Below are positions 7,495 through 10,005 of a stretch of DNA of 10,005 nucleotides, one piece after another; positions within the stretch are counted from its first letter, which is position 1; every line of letters begins with the position of its first letter. The notes under the pieces are model-generated. The model saw only the letters and a program-made list of their open reading frames with translations. It was not told the origin of the DNA and did not search any database. Made by a program: the position numbers and the translations under genes. Source of the stretch: Lachnospiraceae bacterium UBA5895 (GTDB taxonomy: Bacteria > Bacillota > Clostridia > Lachnospirales > Lachnospiraceae); contig DJEP01000060.1 in assembly GCA_002431915.1 (NCBI GenBank), forward strand, positions 1 through 10,005. Reading direction: 5' to 3'.

Positions 7495-7498
7495 TTGT

Positions 7499-7830
7499 AA
7501 CTATTCAGAACCTCATTCGCCCTATTAATATTATGATGTCGGGGTCAAAAGCCCCCGACTTTGATGCCTACGGATTGTTCCGTGCTATGCACGCCCACTT
7601 CTCCGCTCCGCTACGGTCCGTGCTAGACATGTGCCACTGGCACATAGCACCCTACCCTCTATTCGCCTATTTTATGCTCATATCGGGGCGGGTCCTAAGG
7701 ACTTTGACCCACCTATGAGCAAGCTCATGTGGGTTTAGACCTTTTGAACCTGGCATCATATTATCAAATGTTCTTACGAATGCAAGCATTCGACACTCAT
7801 TCGATAATATTTACATGGCTCTGAATAGTT
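7499..7830. repeat. Outer inverted repeat enclosing repeat copy C
   Basis: AACTATTCAGAACC (7499-7512) and GGCTCTGAATAGTT (7817-7830) are inverted complements at 13 of 14 positions. They enclose copy C and a further hairpin at 7777-7792 (CGAATGC-AA-GCATTCG). The left arm starts five bases after the methyltransferase stop. The right arm falls in the spacer of the predicted proC promoter. The arms may mark the true outer limit of the inserted element or an older element into which C inserted. Confidence 0.5.
7532..7760 (-). repeat. Repeat copy C, the full-length copy with 20-base terminal inverted repeats
   Basis: The left end TATGATGTCGGGGTCAAAAG (7532-7551) and the reverse complement of the right end (7741-7760) agree at 17 of 20 positions, giving a 229-base unit. 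Internal structure includes GTCGGGG/CCCCGAC (7538-7559), a long palindrome around TGTGCCA-C-TGGCACA and a hairpin ATGAGC-AA-GCTCAT with extended arms (about 7706-7734). It is inverted relative to copies A and B. If TGATG is taken as the inner end, a TA dinucleotide flanks both sides, as expected for TA-targeting MITEs, but copy A does not show this. It lies in the 380-base gap between the methyltransferase gene and proC. No transposase is encoded. Confidence 0.8.
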
Positions 7831-7838
7831 TACATAAT
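7810..7838 (+). promoter_or_regulatory. Likely proC promoter
   Basis: TTTACA (7810-7815) and CATAAT (7833-7838) are separated by 17 bases, each with one mismatch to the sigma-A consensus. The start would fall near 7845, about 30 bases before the proC ATG and just ahead of its AGGAGG site. The spacer contains the right arm of the outer inverted repeat around copy C. Confidence 0.5.
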
Positions 7839-7874
7839 ATTAAGTAGAAACACAGAACAGGAGGACGGTGCATT

Positions 7875-8672
7875 ATGAAGATTGGATTTATCGGACTGGG
7901 AAATATGGCAACGGCAATGATCGGCGGCATGCTGCAGAAGGGCATTGCGAAGCCGGAGGACATCATCGGGTCCTCTAAGACAGAAACAACCGCAGAAAAA
8001 GTTAAAACGAAATTTAATATTAATACATCAATTGATAACAAAACAGTAGCTGCTCAGGCGGACGTCCTGTTCCTGGCCGTAAAGCCCACCTTTTTCCCGG
8101 AAGTGATTGCCGAGATTAAGGATGCTGTGAAGACCGATACTCTGATCGTCAGCATCGCAGCGGGCAGGAATCTACAGTATCTGAAGGATGCCTTCGGAAG
8201 ACCGGAGCTGAAGCTGGTCCGCTGCATGCCCAATACGCCCGCCCTGGTACTGGAAGGCTGTACCGGTGTCTGCACCGGGGAGAATGTCACGGAGGAAGAC
8301 CTGGAGCAGGTGCTTGCTCTGCTTCGTTCCTTTGGCATCGCCAGTGTCGTGCCTGAGAGACTGATGGATGTGGTCGTAGGTGTCAGCGGAAGTTCGCCCG
8401 CGTATGTATTCATGTTCATTGAGGCTATGGCGGATGAGGCTGTCGCAGCCGGAATGCCCCGAAAACAGGCCTATGAATTCGCAGCGCAGTCCGTGCTCGG
8501 AAGCGCCAAAATGGTACTGGAGACCGGAAAACATCCCGGAGAACTGAAGGATATGGTATGTTCTCCCGGAGGCACCACGATCCAGGCAGTCAAAGTACTG
8601 GAGGAGAAGGGAATGCGTGCCGCTGTGATGGACGCCATGGACGTCTGCATCGAGAAGTCAAAATCGATGTAA
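7875..8672 (+). CDS. proC: Pyrroline-5-carboxylate reductase
   Basis: This 265-residue enzyme catalyses the NAD(P)H-dependent reduction of pyrroline-5-carboxylate to proline, the last step of proline synthesis, in the cytosol. The N-terminal Rossmann fold shows IGFIGLGNMA (3-12), then AVKP (68-71) and RCMPNTPA (116-123). The C-terminal dimer and substrate domain shows the family signature SGSSPAYVF (171-179) and SPGGTT (230-235). The length fits the family. The ATG follows AGGAGG (7859-7864) at ten bases. It appears to be a single-gene unit, separated from the upstream gene by repeat C. A weak GGGA-AAA-TCCC element after the stop is too small for a confident terminator. Confidence 0.96.
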   Translation: MKIGFIGLGNMATAMIGGMLQKGIAKPEDIIGSSKTETTAEKVKTKFNINTSIDNKTVAAQADVLFLAVKPTFFPEVIAEIKDAVKTDTLIVSIAAGRNLQYLKDAFGRPELKLVRCMPNTPALVLEGCTGVCTGENVTEEDLEQVLALLRSFGIASVVPERLMDVVVGVSGSSPAYVFMFIEAMADEAVAAGMPRKQAYEFAAQSVLGSAKMVLETGKHPGELKDMVCSPGGTTIQAVKVLEEKGMRAAVMDAMDVCIEKSKSM

Positions 8673-8703
8673 AACGTTCAAAAATCGGGGAAAATCCCAA
8701 AAC

Positions 8704-8732
8704 TTGACAAAAATTTTGTCATCTGCTATGAT
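8704..8732 (+). promoter_or_regulatory. Near-consensus promoter (P1) of the cell wall hydrolase gene with overlapping palindrome
   Basis: The -35 is a perfect TTGACA (8704-8709), the spacer is 17 bases and the -10 is TATGAT (8727-8732), one mismatch from consensus. A perfect palindrome TGACAAAA-A-TTTTGTCA (8705-8721) covers most of the -35 box and the spacer, where a repressor would block RNA polymerase. The start would be near 8739, giving a leader of about 130 bases. Confidence 0.7.
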
Positions 8733-8747
8733 ATTCCGCGTAACAAA

Positions 8748-8800
8748 TTTAACATTTTTGTAACAAACCGGTGAAAATATTAAGAAATACATCATATACT
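8748..8800 (+). promoter_or_regulatory. WalR-like direct repeat and possible second promoter (P2)
   Basis: TTTAAC (8748-8753) and TGTAAC (8759-8764) are spaced five bases apart, one mismatch from the TGTWAH-N5-TGTWAH box bound by the WalR response regulator, which controls cell wall hydrolases in Bacilli. A related CGTAAC lies at 8739. Downstream, GTGAAA (8771-8776) and TATACT (8795-8800) with an 18-base spacer could form a weak promoter, leaving the box just upstream of its -35, where activators bind. This is speculative because A/T-rich sequence gives such matches by chance. Confidence 0.3.
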
Positions 8801-8814
8801 ATTCACTGGTAGAT

Positions 8815-8857
8815 CCGCAGGTATACCACCCCATCCGGGGAATTTTCCTGCGGGAAA
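8815..8857 (+). promoter_or_regulatory. Structured 5' leader near the hydrolase ribosome binding site
   Basis: CCGCAGG (8815-8821) is the exact complement of CCTGCGG (8847-8853), and within it CCCC (8829-8832) pairs with GGGG (8837-8840). An alternative hairpin, TTTCC (8844-8848) with GGAAA (8853-8857), shares bases with the right arm and would cover part of the ribosome site GGAAAGG (8853-8859). The two folds exclude each other, as in leader RNAs that control translation. I could not match it to a known riboswitch class. Confidence 0.4.
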
Positions 8858-8870
8858 GGCGTGTATCAAG

Positions 8871-9950
8871 ATGACAAAAAGCAGAAGAATGCCGGTTGTA
8901 TGCGTAGGACTGCTCTGTACTCTCTTCCTGAGCATGCAAATGAGCATGACCGCGCAGGCGGGCAATACAAAAAACTATGTAAATGATCTGAACGGCGGTA
9001 TTGCATCGATCTTAGATCCCGGTTCCAAAAACAGTGCCGAAGTAATCAATGCCACAGTGAAGGAACTGAACCTGACCTTCCCGGCGGAGGAAGAGATCAC
9101 TTCCGGACTGGTCATGGCGAATGTAAGAGATGCCGTGAATGTACGAAGCGATGCCAGCGAGGAAGCTTCCAAGGTTGGCAAGCTGTACAAGGACTGCGGA
9201 GGCACGGTCTTAGAGCGTAAGGACGGATGGACCAAGATCCAGTCCGGAACACTGATCGGCTGGGCGAAGGATGAATACCTTCTGTTCGGTGATGATGCCA
9301 AAGCACTGGCAAATGATGTGGGACGAATGATCGCACAGATCAACACGGAGACCCTCCGTGTGAGAACAGAAGCCAGCCAGGATGCAGGAGTGTTGGGACT
9401 GCTTCCCAAGGGTGACATCGTAGATGTCATGGACAGCAGCAATCCCGAATGGGTCTGCATTGACTATGAAGGTACGGACGGCTATGTGTCCGCTGAATAT
9501 GTAACGCTGGATTTCCAGATCGACTCCGGTGAGACCTTAGAGGAGATTAAGGCAAGAGAAGCCGCAGAGCGTGAAGCAAAGCGCCATGTGAACTATGGAG
9601 AGTACACCACCGATGCGGATACCACACAGCTGCTGGCAGCGCTGATCCAGTGCGAAGCAGGATGTGAAAGCTACGAAGGTCAGCTGGCAGTAGGTGCTGT
9701 TGTTATGAACCGTGTACGAAGCGGTGCTTATCCCAACAGTATTCACGGTGTTATCTATGCATCCGGACAGTTTACTCCGGCATTAAACGGTAAGGTAAAT
9801 ACCGTATACGAATCCGGCAAGATTAACGCAAGCTGCATCAAGGCAGCGGAAGAAGCCATCTCCGGTGTATCCAATGTAGGAGATATGACACACTTCAGAC
9901 GTAACAACGGTCGTGACGGAATCGTGATCGGTAATCATGTATTCTACTAA
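8871..9950 (+). CDS. Secreted cell wall hydrolase with two SH3b domains and a SleB-type catalytic domain
   Basis: This 359-residue protein starts with a signal peptide: basic TKSRR, a hydrophobic core at 8-21 and a likely cleavage after AQA (28-30). Two bacterial SH3 domains follow, at about 82-140 (VNVRSDASEEASKVGKLYKD) and 155-215 (LRVRTEASQDAGVLGLLPKG); such domains bind cell wall. A charged linker KAREAAEREAKR (227-238) leads to a C-terminal SleB/CwlJ-like hydrolase domain (about 250-359). It has the motif CEAGCESYEGQLAVGAVVMN (261-280), where Glu262 is the probable catalytic acid, then SGQFTP (298-303) and the typical end GNHVFY. The family cleaves peptidoglycan glycan strands. SleB itself acts in spore germination, but SH3b-bearing relatives in Clostridia are common and may serve vegetative wall turnover. 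Cys261 and Cys265 flank the catalytic Glu. The ribosome site AAAGG lies 11 bases before the ATG, next to a leader hairpin. Confidence 0.9.
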   Translation: MTKSRRMPVVCVGLLCTLFLSMQMSMTAQAGNTKNYVNDLNGGIASILDPGSKNSAEVINATVKELNLTFPAEEEITSGLVMANVRDAVNVRSDASEEASKVGKLYKDCGGTVLERKDGWTKIQSGTLIGWAKDEYLLFGDDAKALANDVGRMIAQINTETLRVRTEASQDAGVLGLLPKGDIVDVMDSSNPEWVCIDYEGTDGYVSAEYVTLDFQIDSGETLEEIKAREAAEREAKRHVNYGEYTTDADTTQLLAALIQCEAGCESYEGQLAVGAVVMNRVRSGAYPNSIHGVIYASGQFTPALNGKVNTVYESGKINASCIKAAEEAISGVSNVGDMTHFRRNNGRDGIVIGNHVFY

Positions 9951-9968
9951 ATTACAAAATCAAAAGAG

Positions 9969-9998
9969 AAACGGTGTCCTGTAAGGGATGCCGTTTTT
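9969..9998 (+). terminator. Rho-independent terminator of the cell wall hydrolase gene
   Basis: AAACGGTGTCC (9969-9979) pairs with GGATGCCGTTT (9986-9996), including two adjacent G-U pairs in the middle, and the right arm ends in a TTTTT run. It lies 18 bases after the stop codon. Flanking A-rich and T-rich runs (ATCAAAA and TTTTGAT) mean it might also stop transcripts arriving from the right. Confidence 0.85.
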
Positions 9999-10005
9999 GA
10001 TTATG

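Noticed and set aside
7491..7718. A 75-codon plus-strand reading frame across repeat copy C, with similar peptide pieces on the minus strand of copy B
   Set aside because: The five-base indel between B and C breaks the frame, so in copy B the matching peptide splits into two frames. The conserved features are palindromes, not codons, and there is no good ribosome site.
8688..8700. Possible proC terminator GGGA-AAA-TCCC
   Set aside because: The stem has only about four pairs and no T tract follows, so it is too weak to call.
8739..8870. A c-di-AMP (ydaO) riboswitch, common ahead of wall hydrolase genes
   Set aside because: The conserved ydaO core sequences are not recognisable in this leader, and the visible stems do not match that architecture as far as I can tell by eye.

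Overview
The window looks like a chromosomal housekeeping segment of a Firmicute of the class Clostridia, most likely family Lachnospiraceae. The reasons are strong AGGAGG-type ribosome binding sites, a moderate GC content, a second-type RsmH methyltransferase gene just upstream of dnaE, dnaE followed directly by pfkA, and a secreted SH3b plus SleB-type cell wall hydrolase. This placement is inference from protein style and gene order; no database search was possible. All six recognised genes and one unrecognised gene lie on the + strand.

Layout. Bases 1-184 hold a likely promoter and the shortest copy (A) of a dispersed repeat. An operon follows: an rsmH-family methyltransferase (185-1246), an unrecognised 124-residue protein (1282-1656) and dnaE, the DNA polymerase III alpha subunit (1672-5367). 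pfkA (5423-6397) has its own likely promoter inside the end of dnaE and ends at a clear intrinsic terminator. A TrmH/SpoU-family RNA 2'-O-methyltransferase (6691-7494) follows, flanked by two further repeat copies, B upstream and C downstream, in opposite orientations. proC (7875-8672, proline synthesis) has a likely promoter between repeat C and its start. The last gene (8871-9950) encodes an exported cell wall hydrolase. It has an elaborate upstream region with a near-consensus promoter over a perfect palindrome, a WalR-like direct repeat and a structured leader, and it ends at an intrinsic terminator.

The genes cover ribosome maturation (two RNA methyltransferases), DNA replication, glycolysis, proline synthesis and cell wall turnover. 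They read as neighbouring housekeeping units rather than one pathway.

The least ordinary content is the repeat family. It has terminal inverted repeats, conserved short internal hairpins and no conserved coding frame. It occurs three times in 10 kb, always between genes, and its inverted pair brackets the RNA methyltransferase gene. It could be a MITE-like non-autonomous element, a repeated structured RNA, or both. I saw no CRISPR array, tRNA, rRNA, transposase, phage gene or recognisable defence system.
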